Shown piece by piece: positions 8,627 to 17,922 of a stretch of DNA of 64,000 bases. Origin of the DNA: Hydrogenovibrio thermophilus (lineage in GTDB: Bacteria > Pseudomonadota > Gammaproteobacteria > Thiomicrospirales > Thiomicrospiraceae); assembly GCF_004028275.1 (NCBI RefSeq), contig NZ_CP035033.1, forward strand, positions 806,001 through 870,000, given 5' to 3'. The notes under the pieces were generated by a model. The model ran no database searches and was not told the DNA's origin. It was given only the letters and a program-made list of their open reading frames with translations. The translations under genes were made by a program, and so were the position numbers. Positions within the stretch are counted from its first letter, which is position 1, and every line of letters starts with the position of its first letter.

Positions 8627-9760
8627 ATGACTCAAACGGATTTGCAAGCAACGGAACAGGTCGATCATAAAACCGACTTGCTGGGCATGGATATGGCAGG
8701 CCTAGCGGAATTCTTCACTCAGATTGGGGAGAAGCCGTTTCGTGCTGCGCAGGTGATGAAATGGATTCATCAGTTCGGTGTCAGTGATTTCGATGAGATG
8801 ACCAACCTCAGCAAAGCCTTGCGCGAAAAACTGAAACAAAAAGCCGTGATCCGTACCCCGAAAATCGTTTCCGAGCAACGCTCGGAGGATGGCACGATCA
8901 AGTGGTTGCTTGAAGTGGACAACCACAACAGTGTGGAAACCGTATTCATCCCGGAAAAAACACGCGGTACCTTGTGTATTTCATCTCAGGTCGGCTGTGC
9001 GTTGGAGTGCAGCTTTTGTTCCACTGGTCAGCAAGGGTTTAACCGTAACTTGGAAAACTGGGAAATCATTGCGCAAATGTGGGTTGCCAACAAGGCGCTG
9101 GGCTGCAAGCCGAAAGAAGAACGCGTCATTTCCAATGTGGTGTTTATGGGGATGGGGGAGCCGTTGCTGAATGTGACGCACACCTTTCCCGCGGCGCGCA
9201 TTCTGATGGACGACAATGCCTATGGCTTGTCGAAACGCCGCGTGACCATCAGTACGGCCGGAGTGGTGCCGGCCATCGATAAAATTAAATCCTCCGTCGA
9301 CGTCAGCTTGGCCATTTCATTGCACGCCCCGAACAATGCGTTGCGGGACGAGTTGGTGCCGATTAACCAAAAGTATCCGTTGGAAGTGTTGATGCCGGCC
9401 TTGCACCGCTTCGTGGAAGGCGGTCACAGTAAAAAGCACGTGACGGTTGAGTATGTTATGTTGGATCAGGTGAATGATCGTCCGGAACATGCTCGTCAGT
9501 TGATTGAATTGTTGGGCGATTTGCCGTGTAAAGTGAACCTGATTCCGTTCAACCCTTTTCCGAATGCACCTTACAAGCGCTCGTCCAACAACGCGGTACA
9601 CCGCTTTCAAGATGCGTTAATGAAAGCCGGCGTCAATTGCACGGTGCGGCGGACGCGTGGCGATGACATCGACGCGGCCTGCGGCCAATTGGCCGGTAAG
9701 GTGAAAGACCGCACCAAACGTACTTTGCAAACCGTTAACTTGGATAGATTACATGGCTAG
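8627..9760 (+). CDS. rlmN: Dual-specificity RNA methyltransferase (23S rRNA A2503 / tRNA A37)
   Basis: Radical SAM enzyme that makes 2-methyladenosine in 23S rRNA and some tRNAs. The 377-residue protein has the cluster motif C-A-L-E-C-S-F-C (Cx3Cx2C), M-G-M-G-E-P-L, and the C-terminal C-T-V-R-R-T-R-G with the second catalytic cysteine. ATG 8627, ten bases after the ndk stop, is chosen over an in-frame start at 8483 that lies wholly inside ndk. The stop overlaps the start of the following rodZ-like gene by 8 bases, so translation is coupled. Confidence 0.95.
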   Translation: MTQTDLQATEQVDHKTDLLGMDMAGLAEFFTQIGEKPFRAAQVMKWIHQFGVSDFDEMTNLSKALREKLKQKAVIRTPKIVSEQRSEDGTIKWLLEVDNHNSVETVFIPEKTRGTLCISSQVGCALECSFCSTGQQGFNRNLENWEIIAQMWVANKALGCKPKEERVISNVVFMGMGEPLLNVTHTFPAARILMDDNAYGLSKRRVTISTAGVVPAIDKIKSSVDVSLAISLHAPNNALRDELVPINQKYPLEVLMPALHRFVEGGHSKKHVTVEYVMLDQVNDRPEHARQLIELLGDLPCKVNLIPFNPFPNAPYKRSSNNAVHRFQDALMKAGVNCTVRRTRGDDIDAACGQLAGKVKDRTKRTLQTVNLDRLHG

Positions 9761-10169
9761 CCCGGAAATGGAAGAAGAAAAGGTAGCACACGACGGATTG
9801 TTGTCCCGCGAGCTTGGGCAAAAGCTGCTGGCGGCGCGTGAACAAAAAGCTTTGTCGGTCGGTGATGTGGCCGAACAATTGAAAATCGCCAAACAGCATA
9901 TCGAACACTTCGAAAGCGACGGGTTCGATTTGCAGACGTTGGACCCGTTTCAACGCGGTTATATTCGTAATTACGCCGAATTGATGAACGTGGATTTGGT
10001 GGAGTATGAACATCTGTTTCCGGAAGCCATTCAAATCGGTTCCAGCCTGCAATCGGTCGATTTGGAAGAGCAAACGGCCAAGCCATTGCTATCCATCGCC
10101 GCCATGCGCATCATTACCGTGCTGTTGATCATTGCAATTGTTGCGTTGCTCATCACCCTCAATGTTTAA
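9753..10169 (+). CDS. rodZ: RodZ-like helix-turn-helix membrane protein, short form
   Basis: RodZ links the MreB cytoskeleton to the membrane and sets rod shape. This 138-residue protein has the cytoplasmic XRE-like HTH_25 domain (about residues 17-85: [10 protein letters not shown]..., [12 protein letters not shown]) and one membrane helix (about 113-136), then stops. The usual 150-200 residue linker and periplasmic domain are missing. There is no downstream remnant: hisS starts 40 bases on. Position between rlmN and hisS is exactly that of rodZ in E. coli, so this is either a reduced RodZ or a relic limited to MreB binding. Confidence 0.75.
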   Translation: MASPEMEEEKVAHDGLLSRELGQKLLAAREQKALSVGDVAEQLKIAKQHIEHFESDGFDLQTLDPFQRGYIRNYAELMNVDLVEYEHLFPEAIQIGSSLQSVDLEEQTAKPLLSIAAMRIITVLLIIAIVALLITLNV

Positions 10170-10209
10170 CGTTTCGATTACCCACTAAATTAAGAGAAAG
10201 AATTCAGCT

Positions 10210-11481
10210 ATGTCAAAACAAATTACGGCTATTCGCGGCATGAACGACTTGTACGGCGAACAGGCGGAAGCGTTTGATTACCTGGTCAATACAGCGCAAT
10301 CGGTTTTGAATCAGTACGGTTTTGCTTCCATTCGACTGCCGTTGGTGGAAAAGACCGAATTATTCGCGCGCTCCATCGGGGAAGTGACCGATATTGTCGA
10401 AAAAGAAATGTATACTTTCGACGACCGCAATGGCGATAGCCTGACCTTGCGTCCGGAAGGCACAGCCGGTTGTGTCCGCGCCGTGATTCAAAACGGTTTG
10501 GCGCACAACCAAATTCAAAAACTGTATTACACGGGTCCGATGTTCCGTTACGAGCGCCCGCAGAAAGGCCGTTATCGTCAGTTTCACCAATTTGGAGTGG
10601 AAGTTTTCGGGCTGGATTCGGTCGATATCGATGCCGAATTGATCGTGTTGTCGGCTCGTCTTTGGGAACGTTTGGGGTTGGAAAATCTGGAGCTGCAAAT
10701 CAACTCCTTGGGAAGTCAGGAAGCACGTCAGGCCTACCGCGATTTGCTGGTCGAGTATTTGGAAGCGCATAAATCGGAACTGGATGAAGACAGTCTGCGT
10801 CGTTTGGAAAGCAATCCGTTGCGGATTCTGGATACCAAAAACCCTGATATGAAAGCCGTGGTTGACGGTGCACCGAAATTAATCGATCACTTGGATGCCG
10901 AATCGAAACAGCATTACGATGAGCTGAAAGTTTATCTGGATGATGTGGGGATTCCGTATACGGAAAACCCGAATCTGGTGCGCGGGTTGGATTACTACAA
11001 CCGAACCGTATTCGAATGGGTCACGACGGAACTGGGTGCTCAAGGCACCGTGTGTGCCGGTGGACGCTATGACGGTTTGGTCGAGCAGATTGGCGGTAAG
11101 CCGACACCGGCGGTCGGTTTTGCCATGGGCATCGAACGTCTGATGGCGTTGCTGATCGATAAAAATTTGGTCGAACACAAGGCGGCACCGGATGTCTATC
11201 TGGTGTTGGCCGGTGAAGCGGCAAAACGCCCAGGCCTGGTGATTTCCGAGCAAATCCGTGATTATCTGCCTGAATTGACGGTGCAGATGAACTGCGGGGG
11301 CGGCAGCTTCAAAAGTCAGTTCAAGAAAGCCGATAAATCCGGCGCACGCGTGGCGCTGGTGTTGGGCGAAGACGAAGTGCAACAGCAGAAAATCGCCGTG
11401 AAATATTTGCGAGAAGATCGCGAGCAAGCGTTGATGGATTGGTCAGACTTACTGGCCCATTTGTCCGATGTCTTTCAATAA
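10210..11481 (+). CDS. hisS: Histidine-tRNA ligase
   Basis: Class II aminoacyl-tRNA synthetase charging tRNA-His. The 423 residues include motif 2 ([15 protein letters not shown]), the histidine-specific [13 protein letters not shown], motif 3 (G-F-A-M-G-I-E-R), and the C-terminal anticodon-binding domain from about residue 325. ATG 10210 follows a GAGAAAG ribosome site. A full CCAGGCCTGG copy lies in the region encoding the start of the anticodon domain (Arg-Pro-Gly-Leu-Val). Confidence 0.95.
   Translation: MSKQITAIRGMNDLYGEQAEAFDYLVNTAQSVLNQYGFASIRLPLVEKTELFARSIGEVTDIVEKEMYTFDDRNGDSLTLRPEGTAGCVRAVIQNGLAHNQIQKLYYTGPMFRYERPQKGRYRQFHQFGVEVFGLDSVDIDAELIVLSARLWERLGLENLELQINSLGSQEARQAYRDLLVEYLEAHKSELDEDSLRRLESNPLRILDTKNPDMKAVVDGAPKLIDHLDAESKQHYDELKVYLDDVGIPYTENPNLVRGLDYYNRTVFEWVTTELGAQGTVCAGGRYDGLVEQIGGKPTPAVGFAMGIERLMALLIDKNLVEHKAAPDVYLVLAGEAAKRPGLVISEQIRDYLPELTVQMNCGGGSFKSQFKKADKSGARVALVLGEDEVQQQKIAVKYLREDREQALMDWSDLLAHLSDVFQ
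11230..11239. repeat. CCAGGCCTGG iterated palindrome (exact)
   Basis: Exact copy inside hisS, read as Pro-Gly-Leu; left flank AAAACGC matches the extended consensus. Confidence 0.85.
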
Positions 11482-11538
11482 ATCGAATTAAAATATTGAT
11501 TACAATTAACACCGTTTAGCCTCAATTAGGATGAAATT

Positions 11539-12180
11539 ATGAGTCGTTACGAAACAGATGAAGAACAAGTCGCTGCACTGAAAAGCTGGTGGAAAAAGAA
11601 TGGCACTCAGTTGTTGTCCGGTATTTTGGTCATCGTACTGGCCTGGACCGGCTGGACTTATTGGAGCAATGCCAAATTAGCGGAATCCATGAACGCATCG
11701 GCCGTTTTTGAGGTGATGCAATCCAAGCAGCAGCAAGGCGCTTTGGGGGATGTGTTACGTGATGGTTTGAAACTGATGGAAGAACAGCCGAGCAGTCCTT
11801 ACTCCTCGGGTGTGGCCTTAATGATTGCCAAGCACTATTTCGAAGAAGGTAATATGGACAAGGCGGTTGAAAACTATAACTGGGTGGTTGAGAACGCACC
11901 GGGGCAAGCGATTCAATTCATTGCCCAATTGCGTTTGGTGGAATTGTTCATTCAGAAAAAAGAATTTGCTGCGGCGCAAACCACCTTGAGCACGGTTGCG
12001 ACGGATTCTTTGAGCCCGGCTGAGAAAGGAAACTACGATTTCCAAGCGGCTGAATTGGCGTTAGCGGAAGGCGAGATTGAGCAGGCCAAAACCGCGTTGC
12101 AGAAAGTATTGGACAACAATGACGCGCCACAGGGGCTGCATAATCTGGCCAGACTGAAACTGGACGATTTGGCCGGTTAA
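11539..12180 (+). CDS. yfgM: YfgM-like tetratricopeptide membrane protein
   Basis: A 213-residue protein with one N-terminal membrane helix (about residues 24-43) and periplasmic TPR-like repeats. YfgM in E. coli is a SecYEG-associated partner of PpiD that helps handle secreted proteins. The opening Y-E-T-D-E-E-Q-V-A-A-L-K-S-W-W-K-K-N-G is characteristic. Order hisS-yfgM-bamB-der is the standard gammaproteobacterial one. Confidence 0.9.
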   Translation: MSRYETDEEQVAALKSWWKKNGTQLLSGILVIVLAWTGWTYWSNAKLAESMNASAVFEVMQSKQQQGALGDVLRDGLKLMEEQPSSPYSSGVALMIAKHYFEEGNMDKAVENYNWVVENAPGQAIQFIAQLRLVELFIQKKEFAAAQTTLSTVATDSLSPAEKGNYDFQAAELALAEGEIEQAKTALQKVLDNNDAPQGLHNLARLKLDDLAG

Positions 12181-12200
12181 CGAGAGGTTAGAGAAGTTAC

Positions 12201-13445
12201 GTGAGAATGGATTGGTTAAAGCTGGGGGTGGCCGCTGTGCTGGCGACCCAATTGGTGGCATGCTCCTCACCGAAGGTGGTTCGGGTTCCGGCCCCTTTGA
12301 TTGAAATGTCTTCGCCTTATCAAGCGCATAAGGATTGGCAGCTTCAGGTGGACGGATTCAAATATTCCGACAGTGAAGGTCTGTATTTCGCCAAGGGGGA
12401 AGACACGATTTATTTCGGTGTGCCGTCCGGAAACATCACCAAGGCTTTAACTCAACCGCAAGGGCGGTGGACCGATCAGGTCGTTTGGCAGAAGAAACTG
12501 AACGAACCGGTGGTGTCGGGGCCGACGCTTTATGACGATTTATTGATTATCGGCACTTCCAAGGCGCATGTGATGGCGTTGTCGCAGAAAGACGGACACA
12601 TCGTTTGGCAAACGCCGGTTTCGAGCGAAGTTTTGAGCCGTGCCATCGTTGTGGAGGGGCAAGCCTATGTCCGCACGGTGGACGGGAAATTGTATTCCGT
12701 CAATGCCACGTCCGGCAAAATTAACTGGGTGGTCGAACACCAATTGCCGAACTTGTCACTGCGCGGCATCGCGCCCGTTACCTACGACGAGGGCACTTTG
12801 TACGTCGGGTGGGAAAGCGGCAAAGTCGAGGCTTTGGATGCGGCGACCGGCGAGCGGCGCTGGCAGGTGCAGGTGATCATTCCGAAAGGCCGGACCGACT
12901 TGGAGCGTATGGTCGACATTCAAGCGGCTTTGATTATGAAAGGCGGGCGTCTGTTCGTTCTGGGCTATCAAGGTAAGTTGGTGGCGTTGAATCCGGAAAA
13001 CGGCAATTTGTATTGGGCCAAAGACATTTCCGGTTTCCGTGATTTTTTGATTGACCAACAGGCGCTTTACATCGTGGATGAGGACGACATCGTCTATGCG
13101 ATTGACTATGTGAACGGCACGCAGTTGTGGAAGCAGGATCGTTTTAAATATCGTCAGTTGGCCGATCCGGTTTTCTATGGCACGAACCAGATTTTATTGG
13201 CCGACGACCTCGGTTACATTCATTGGATTGACAAAATCGACGGCACGGCAGTCGCGCGTGTCGAAGTGGGCAGCGAATACGGCACCAGTGACCGTATTGT
13301 CCGAGTGAACGTGGCTGGAAAGCGGATTTACGTTCAGGATAACGACGGCTTCAATACCGCCTACACCATTCAACCTTCCGACTGGTATGAGTTCAATCAT
13401 CCGGAAGACCCACTGGGCATCATCGAACAAAAGGATACACCGTGA
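12201..13445 (+). CDS. bamB: Outer membrane protein assembly factor BamB
   Basis: Lipoprotein of the BAM complex that inserts beta-barrel proteins in the outer membrane. The N-terminus has a signal peptide ending in lipobox L-V-A-C-S-S. The rest is a PQQ-type beta-propeller with recurring W-x-G-x2 and A-x-D/N-x3-G blades. About 414 residues, a little longer than E. coli BamB (392). GTG 12201 or ATG 12207 could start translation; GAGAGG lies upstream. The stop overlaps the der GTG start. Confidence 0.93.
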   Translation: MRMDWLKLGVAAVLATQLVACSSPKVVRVPAPLIEMSSPYQAHKDWQLQVDGFKYSDSEGLYFAKGEDTIYFGVPSGNITKALTQPQGRWTDQVVWQKKLNEPVVSGPTLYDDLLIIGTSKAHVMALSQKDGHIVWQTPVSSEVLSRAIVVEGQAYVRTVDGKLYSVNATSGKINWVVEHQLPNLSLRGIAPVTYDEGTLYVGWESGKVEALDAATGERRWQVQVIIPKGRTDLERMVDIQAALIMKGGRLFVLGYQGKLVALNPENGNLYWAKDISGFRDFLIDQQALYIVDEDDIVYAIDYVNGTQLWKQDRFKYRQLADPVFYGTNQILLADDLGYIHWIDKIDGTAVARVEVGSEYGTSDRIVRVNVAGKRIYVQDNDGFNTAYTIQPSDWYEFNHPEDPLGIIEQKDTP

Positions 13446-14935
13446 GCAAAACGGTCATTGCGCTGGTTGGGCGCCCGAATGTCGGAAAATCGACCCTATT
13501 CAACCGTTTGACGCGGTCGCGTGATGCCATTGTGGCCGATTATCCGGGCTTGACTCGAGATCGTCAATACGGCACAGGTCGAGTGGGCGGCCAGCCCTAT
13601 ATTGTCGTGGACACAGGTGGTCTGAGCGGCGAGCAGGAAGGCGTCGATCCGTTGATGGCCGGTCAGGTTCAGATGGCGATTTCCGAGGCGGATGCGGTTC
13701 TGTTTCTGGTGGACGGTCGTTCGGGACTTATTCCCGCCGACGAGACCATTGCCGGATACATCCGCCATTTCGATAAGCCGGTTTATCTGCTGGTGAACAA
13801 AGCCGAAGGCCATGATAAAACCATGATGGCCAGCGACTTTTATCAGATGGGCTTGGGCGACCCTTTTGTGATTTCGTCCGCGCATGGCGATAACGTGAAT
13901 GAAGTGATGGAAGCCGTTTTGGCCGAAGTCGGCCGTGATGAAGAAGACGAAGACGAGCTGGATTTGGACAAACATCCCGGCATTCGTGTCGCGGTGATCG
14001 GACGCCCGAATGTGGGCAAGTCCACGCTCATCAATCGCATGATCGGCGAAGAGCGTGTAGTGGCGTTCGATATGCCGGGCACCACGCGTGACAGCATTTA
14101 TGTTCCCTTTGAACGGGCCGGACAGCTCTATACCTTAATCGACACCGCCGGGGTGCGTCGTCGTAAGAACATCAAAGAAAAAATCGAAAAGTTCAGTATC
14201 GTCAAAGCCATTGAAGCCATGGAGTCTTCCAATGTGGTGGTGTTGGTCATTGACGGTTCTGAAGGCATTACCGACCAGGACTTGACGCTATTGGGGCTGG
14301 CTCTGGAGTCGGGGCGCGGTTTGATTCTCGCCATCAATAAATGGGATAACCTGTCGCAAGAACAGCGCGATAAAATCAAACACGAATTGGAATACAAACT
14401 GCATTTCGTCGACTATGCCAAAAAGCATTTGATTTCCGCGTTACATGGCACGGGTGTCGGCGACCTGTTCAAAACCATTGGCGCCGTTTATCGGGCCGCC
14501 ATGAAGCAGGTCTCCACTTCGGACTTGAACCGCGTGTTGACGCAAGCGGTGTTAGACCATCAGCCGCCATTGATTGGTGGGCGTCGCGTGAAGTTGCGTT
14601 ATGCGCATTTGGGCGGGCTGAATCCGCCTCGTGTCATTATCCACGGTACGCAGGTGGATAAGCTGCCTCAGGCCTACACCAAGTATTTGATGAACGTGTT
14701 CCGTAAAGCGTTTAAATGGGTGGGCACACCGGTGATGATTGAATACAAAGTGACGGCGAATCCTTATGAAAATCGTAAATCCAATTTCACGCATCGTCGC
14801 GGCAAGTCGGAATCTCAGGCGGAGAATGCTTACCTGAAACGTAAAAAGAAAAAAAGCCACAGCAGAAACGCCGGACCCATTAGCTGGGGATGGAACGTCA
14901 AACCGGCTCAGTTGTTCGCTGAGATGGTCGAATAA
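13442..14935 (+). CDS. der: Ribosome biogenesis GTPase Der (EngA)
   Basis: Double GTPase needed for 50S subunit assembly. Two complete G domains are present: G-R-P-N-V-G-K-S-T-L-F, D-T-G-G and N-K-A-E in the first (residues 1-165), and G-R-P-N-V-G-K-S-T-L-I, D-T-A-G and N-K-W-D in the second (about 180-350). They are separated by a D/E-rich linker and followed by the KH-like domain (G-G-R-R-V-K-L-R-Y). The GTG start overlaps the bamB stop (GTGA). The last about 25 residues extend past the usual basic tail. Confidence 0.96.
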   Translation: MSKTVIALVGRPNVGKSTLFNRLTRSRDAIVADYPGLTRDRQYGTGRVGGQPYIVVDTGGLSGEQEGVDPLMAGQVQMAISEADAVLFLVDGRSGLIPADETIAGYIRHFDKPVYLLVNKAEGHDKTMMASDFYQMGLGDPFVISSAHGDNVNEVMEAVLAEVGRDEEDEDELDLDKHPGIRVAVIGRPNVGKSTLINRMIGEERVVAFDMPGTTRDSIYVPFERAGQLYTLIDTAGVRRRKNIKEKIEKFSIVKAIEAMESSNVVVLVIDGSEGITDQDLTLLGLALESGRGLILAINKWDNLSQEQRDKIKHELEYKLHFVDYAKKHLISALHGTGVGDLFKTIGAVYRAAMKQVSTSDLNRVLTQAVLDHQPPLIGGRRVKLRYAHLGGLNPPRVIIHGTQVDKLPQAYTKYLMNVFRKAFKWVGTPVMIEYKVTANPYENRKSNFTHRRGKSESQAENAYLKRKKKKSHSRNAGPISWGWNVKPAQLFAEMVE

Positions 14936-14958
14936 AAAACCCGCCTTTGCGGGTTTTT
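14935..14958. terminator. Bidirectional terminator between der and the ydiJ-like gene
   Basis: Perfect 10-bp stem AAAAACCCGC (14935-14944) with GCGGGTTTTT (14949-14958), loop CTTT. It sits between two convergent genes and has A and T tracts on both sides. Confidence 0.92.
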
Positions 14959-14962
14959 GCGT

Positions 14963-17764
14963 TTAGGGTCGGTTGCACACCGCTTGATGGAAGATTTCCG
15001 CCGGGTGCAACGCGTGTTTCTCCGCGAAGTCTTCCAACTGGTGGCGACAGCTGGTGCCGGTGGCAATCACCAAATCATCGTCTTGCGATTTTTCCAAGGT
15101 CGGCAATAACGTTTGATTGGCGATTTTTAACGAGACGTCGTAATTCTTATAACCGAATTCCCCAGACATGCCGCAACAACCGGAGTTGATGTATTGAATC
15201 TGCAGCTCTGGAATCAGGTTCAAGGCTTTCACGGCTTCCTGAGCTTGTGCCAGGGATTTTTGATGGCAATGCACGTGTAGCCAGGCGGTGCGGGGGACCG
15301 GTCCGAGGTTCAAGTCCATTTGCGCGTGGAGTTTCAGCATCAATTCCTCAAACAATAACACCGACGAAAACGCCCAGGCCTGGTCGTTTTGGGCAATCAA
15401 GTCTTTCGCTTCGTCGCGCCAAACGAGGGTGTCCGACGGTTCGATGCCGACAATGTAATCGGATTCGGCCACGTCCTTTAATTGTTGCTGGATGCCGGTC
15501 AATGCCTGTTTGGCTTCCTTGAGCAGGCCTTGGCTCAGCAACGCACGCGGGGATGATTTTAAAAACACCGGTTTGACATCAAAACCCAGCTTTTGAAGCG
15601 TTTGGATGGCAGCCTGGCCGATTTTGGGTTCCTGGTACTGGATGTATAGGTCCGCCAACACCCAAATGGTGTGATGGGTGTTTTGCGGCACTTCAGGGGG
15701 GATTTTCGAGTGTTGTTTCCACCAAGCGGACAACGACTGTTTTTCCAGCTTCGGCAGGGTGCGGCGTACATCAACGCCCATGACTTTTTTCACCAGGGAC
15801 AAGTTTTGCGTCCAATTGTAGATGGCCGGGAAAATCGCGCCCAGACGCATGAGTTCACCGTAGAATTTAATCGACAGTTTGCTCAAGGAAAAGCGATTGA
15901 TTTGATACAGCACTTCCGATTTCAAACGCGCCATGTCGACACTCGCCGGGCATTCGGTTTTACAGGCTTTACAGCCCAGGCACAAGGATAGGGCGTCTTG
16001 TAACTCGTCCTGGTTCAAGGCTTTGACCGGGCTTGGCTCGGTCAGGGCGTGGCGCAATAAGTTGCTGCGACCGCGTGTTGAATAATTTTCTTCACGAGTT
16101 GCCTGGTAAGACGGACACATGGTACCGCTGCCAGCAGATTTACGGCAAGCGCCGGCTCCGTTACATTTTTCCACGGCATCCATCAACGACAGGTCTTTTG
16201 ACCAATCGTAACCCGGGTTGAGCAATTGTTTGGGTTGGCGGTCGGCGCGCAAGTTGGCGGTAACCGGTGCATCGCCGATAATCACGCCCGGATTGAACAG
16301 GTTTTCCGGATCAAATGCACGCTTGAGTTGCACCAGATAGCTGTAGACCGCTTCGCCGACCTGTTCTTTGATGAAGGGCGCGCGAATACGGCCGTCGCCG
16401 TGTTCGCCGGAAATCGCACCGCGGTATTTTTTAACCAGTTGTGAACTGCGTTCCGCAACCGTCTGGAAGGTACGACGACCTGCTTCGGTGGCCAGGTCCA
16501 TCTCCGGGCGGACGTGAATCAAGCCGACCGAGGCGTGACCGTAGTAGACGCAGCCGATGCCCAGTTCACTCATCAACTGTTGGGTATCTTGATAAAAATC
16601 CGGTAAGGCTCTGACGGGGATGGCGGCATCTTCAATCACCGCAACGGCTTTCTGGCGCGTCGGTTTCCCCATCAAAAGGCCTAGGCCGGCTTTGCGCAGG
16701 TTCCAGACTTTGCCGCTGTCTTGCGGTTCGATAATCGGGCAGGCATAGGCGCCTTGCGTCAGCATCCAGGCCTGGCCACTTTTTAGGCGTTCCTGTAAGC
16801 GGTCGGCGTCTTCATCAAACAATTCCACCACCAGAACTGCCTCGGGGTCTTCTTTCACCCAGAAACGGTTGTGGGTTTGTTCGACATTGTTTTTGGTGCC
16901 GTCCAGGGTGGCTTTGTCGATGATTTCAATTGCGGCCGGGTCGTATTGCAGGTATTCCGGTACGGCTTTCATGGCGGTGGACACCGAATCGAAATGGGCG
17001 CAAAACAGTTGGCGGTGCGTCGGCAAATCCACCAGGTTCAAGGTGGCCTGAGTGATCACGCCTAAGGTGCCTTCACTGCCGCAAATCAACGGTGTTAGGT
17101 TGAACGGTTTGCCGTCCGGATTGAAGGGCTGATAATCGGTGTAAAGCACGTCCAAGGCATAGCCAGTGGTGCGGCGCACAATCGACGGGTCGGGGAAGTG
17201 TTCGACGATTTCCGGACCATGCTTTTCCAGCAGGTCGATGACCGTGCGGTAAATTTCGCCTTCCAGCGATTGCAGGTTCAGTTTGTCGTGCAGTTGTTCG
17301 GCACTTAGATCGTCGAAACGTACCTGTGATCCGTCGGCGAGAATCATTTCCACCGCTTTGACGTGATCGCGGGTGGTGCCGTAATACACCGAATAGGAAC
17401 CGCAAGAGTTGTTGCCGATCATGCCGCCGATCATGGCGCGATTTGAGGTGGAGGTGTCCGGTGCAAAACGCAGGTTATCCTGCTTGACGAAGGCATTCAG
17501 GTCATCCTGAATGACGCCGGGTTCGACGTCGACTTCTTTCAGCTCCGGGCGGTAATCCAAAATGCGGGTCAGGTGTTTGGAAATATCCACCAATAAACCG
17601 GAACCGATGGCTTGGCCGCCCAAGGATGTTCCGCCGGCGCGCATGGTGATGGGTTGCTTTTTGTGCAAGGCGGTTTGGATGCGTTGACGAAGGGCATCGG
17701 TATCCGTTGGATAGATGAATTCTTCGGGAAAAATTTCAAAAACGGAAGCATCAGTCGAAATCAT
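14963..17764 (-). CDS. ydiJ: FAD-binding and (4Fe-4S) oxidoreductase, YdiJ-type D-2-hydroxyglutarate dehydrogenase
   Basis: A 933-residue three-part enzyme. The FAD-binding PCMH domain is at about residues 20-240 (R-A-G-G-T-S-L-G-G-Q, G-N-N-S-C-G). The FAD-oxidase C-terminal domain runs to about 520 (H-A-S-V-G-L-I-H-V-R-P, G-E-H-G-D-G-R). A ferredoxin and CCG region follows (C-L-G-C-K-A-C-K-T-E-C-P, S-G-C-C-G-M). This layout matches YdiJ/D2HGDH, which oxidises D-2-hydroxyglutarate to 2-oxoglutarate and passes electrons to the respiratory chain; a D-lactate dehydrogenase role cannot be excluded. ATG 17764 has an AAGG site; a TTG at 17779 would add 5 residues. It lies directly downstream of serA. 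Confidence 0.85.
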   Translation of the reverse strand: MISTDASVFEIFPEEFIYPTDTDALRQRIQTALHKKQPITMRAGGTSLGGQAIGSGLLVDISKHLTRILDYRPELKEVDVEPGVIQDDLNAFVKQDNLRFAPDTSTSNRAMIGGMIGNNSCGSYSVYYGTTRDHVKAVEMILADGSQVRFDDLSAEQLHDKLNLQSLEGEIYRTVIDLLEKHGPEIVEHFPDPSIVRRTTGYALDVLYTDYQPFNPDGKPFNLTPLICGSEGTLGVITQATLNLVDLPTHRQLFCAHFDSVSTAMKAVPEYLQYDPAAIEIIDKATLDGTKNNVEQTHNRFWVKEDPEAVLVVELFDEDADRLQERLKSGQAWMLTQGAYACPIIEPQDSGKVWNLRKAGLGLLMGKPTRQKAVAVIEDAAIPVRALPDFYQDTQQLMSELGIGCVYYGHASVGLIHVRPEMDLATEAGRRTFQTVAERSSQLVKKYRGAISGEHGDGRIRAPFIKEQVGEAVYSYLVQLKRAFDPENLFNPGVIIGDAPVTANLRADRQPKQLLNPGYDWSKDLSLMDAVEKCNGAGACRKSAGSGTMCPSYQATREENYSTRGRSNLLRHALTEPSPVKALNQDELQDALSLCLGCKACKTECPASVDMARLKSEVLYQINRFSLSKLSIKFYGELMRLGAIFPAIYNWTQNLSLVKKVMGVDVRRTLPKLEKQSLSAWWKQHSKIPPEVPQNTHHTIWVLADLYIQYQEPKIGQAAIQTLQKLGFDVKPVFLKSSPRALLSQGLLKEAKQALTGIQQQLKDVAESDYIVGIEPSDTLVWRDEAKDLIAQNDQAWAFSSVLLFEELMLKLHAQMDLNLGPVPRTAWLHVHCHQKSLAQAQEAVKALNLIPELQIQYINSGCCGMSGEFGYKNYDVSLKIANQTLLPTLEKSQDDDLVIATGTSCRHQLEDFAEKHALHPAEIFHQAVCNRP
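15374..15383. repeat. CCAGGCCTGG iterated palindrome (exact)
   Basis: Exact copy in ydiJ, read as Gln-Ala-Trp; flanks AAAACGC and TCGTTTT match the extended consensus. Confidence 0.85.
16766..16775. repeat. CCAGGCCTGG iterated palindrome (exact)
   Basis: Second exact copy in ydiJ, again read as Gln-Ala-Trp on the coding strand. Confidence 0.85.
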
Positions 17765-17884
17765 GAAATAACCTTGCAAAAAACGGGAAAAGAATCGTTA
17801 GGAGGCGGTTATTTTAATGGATTCGGTTTGATATTGCAGGATTTTTAGCGTTTGAGAGGTGGGGCGAACCCCGGAAGGTTGGAG

Positions 17885-17916
17885 TGCCTTTCCCGCTTTG
17901 AAAAGCCGGAAAGGCA
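17885..17916. other. Long hairpin between serA and ydiJ
   Basis: Outer arms TGCCTTTCC (17885-17893) and GGAAAGGCA (17908-17916), one C-C mismatch, then an inner GCTTT/AAAGC stem, giving a 14-bp near-perfect hairpin. There is no T run on the serA side, so it may be a partial terminator, a pause site or an mRNA-stabilising element rather than a strong terminator. Confidence 0.5.
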
Positions 17917-17922
17917 AGGCAT

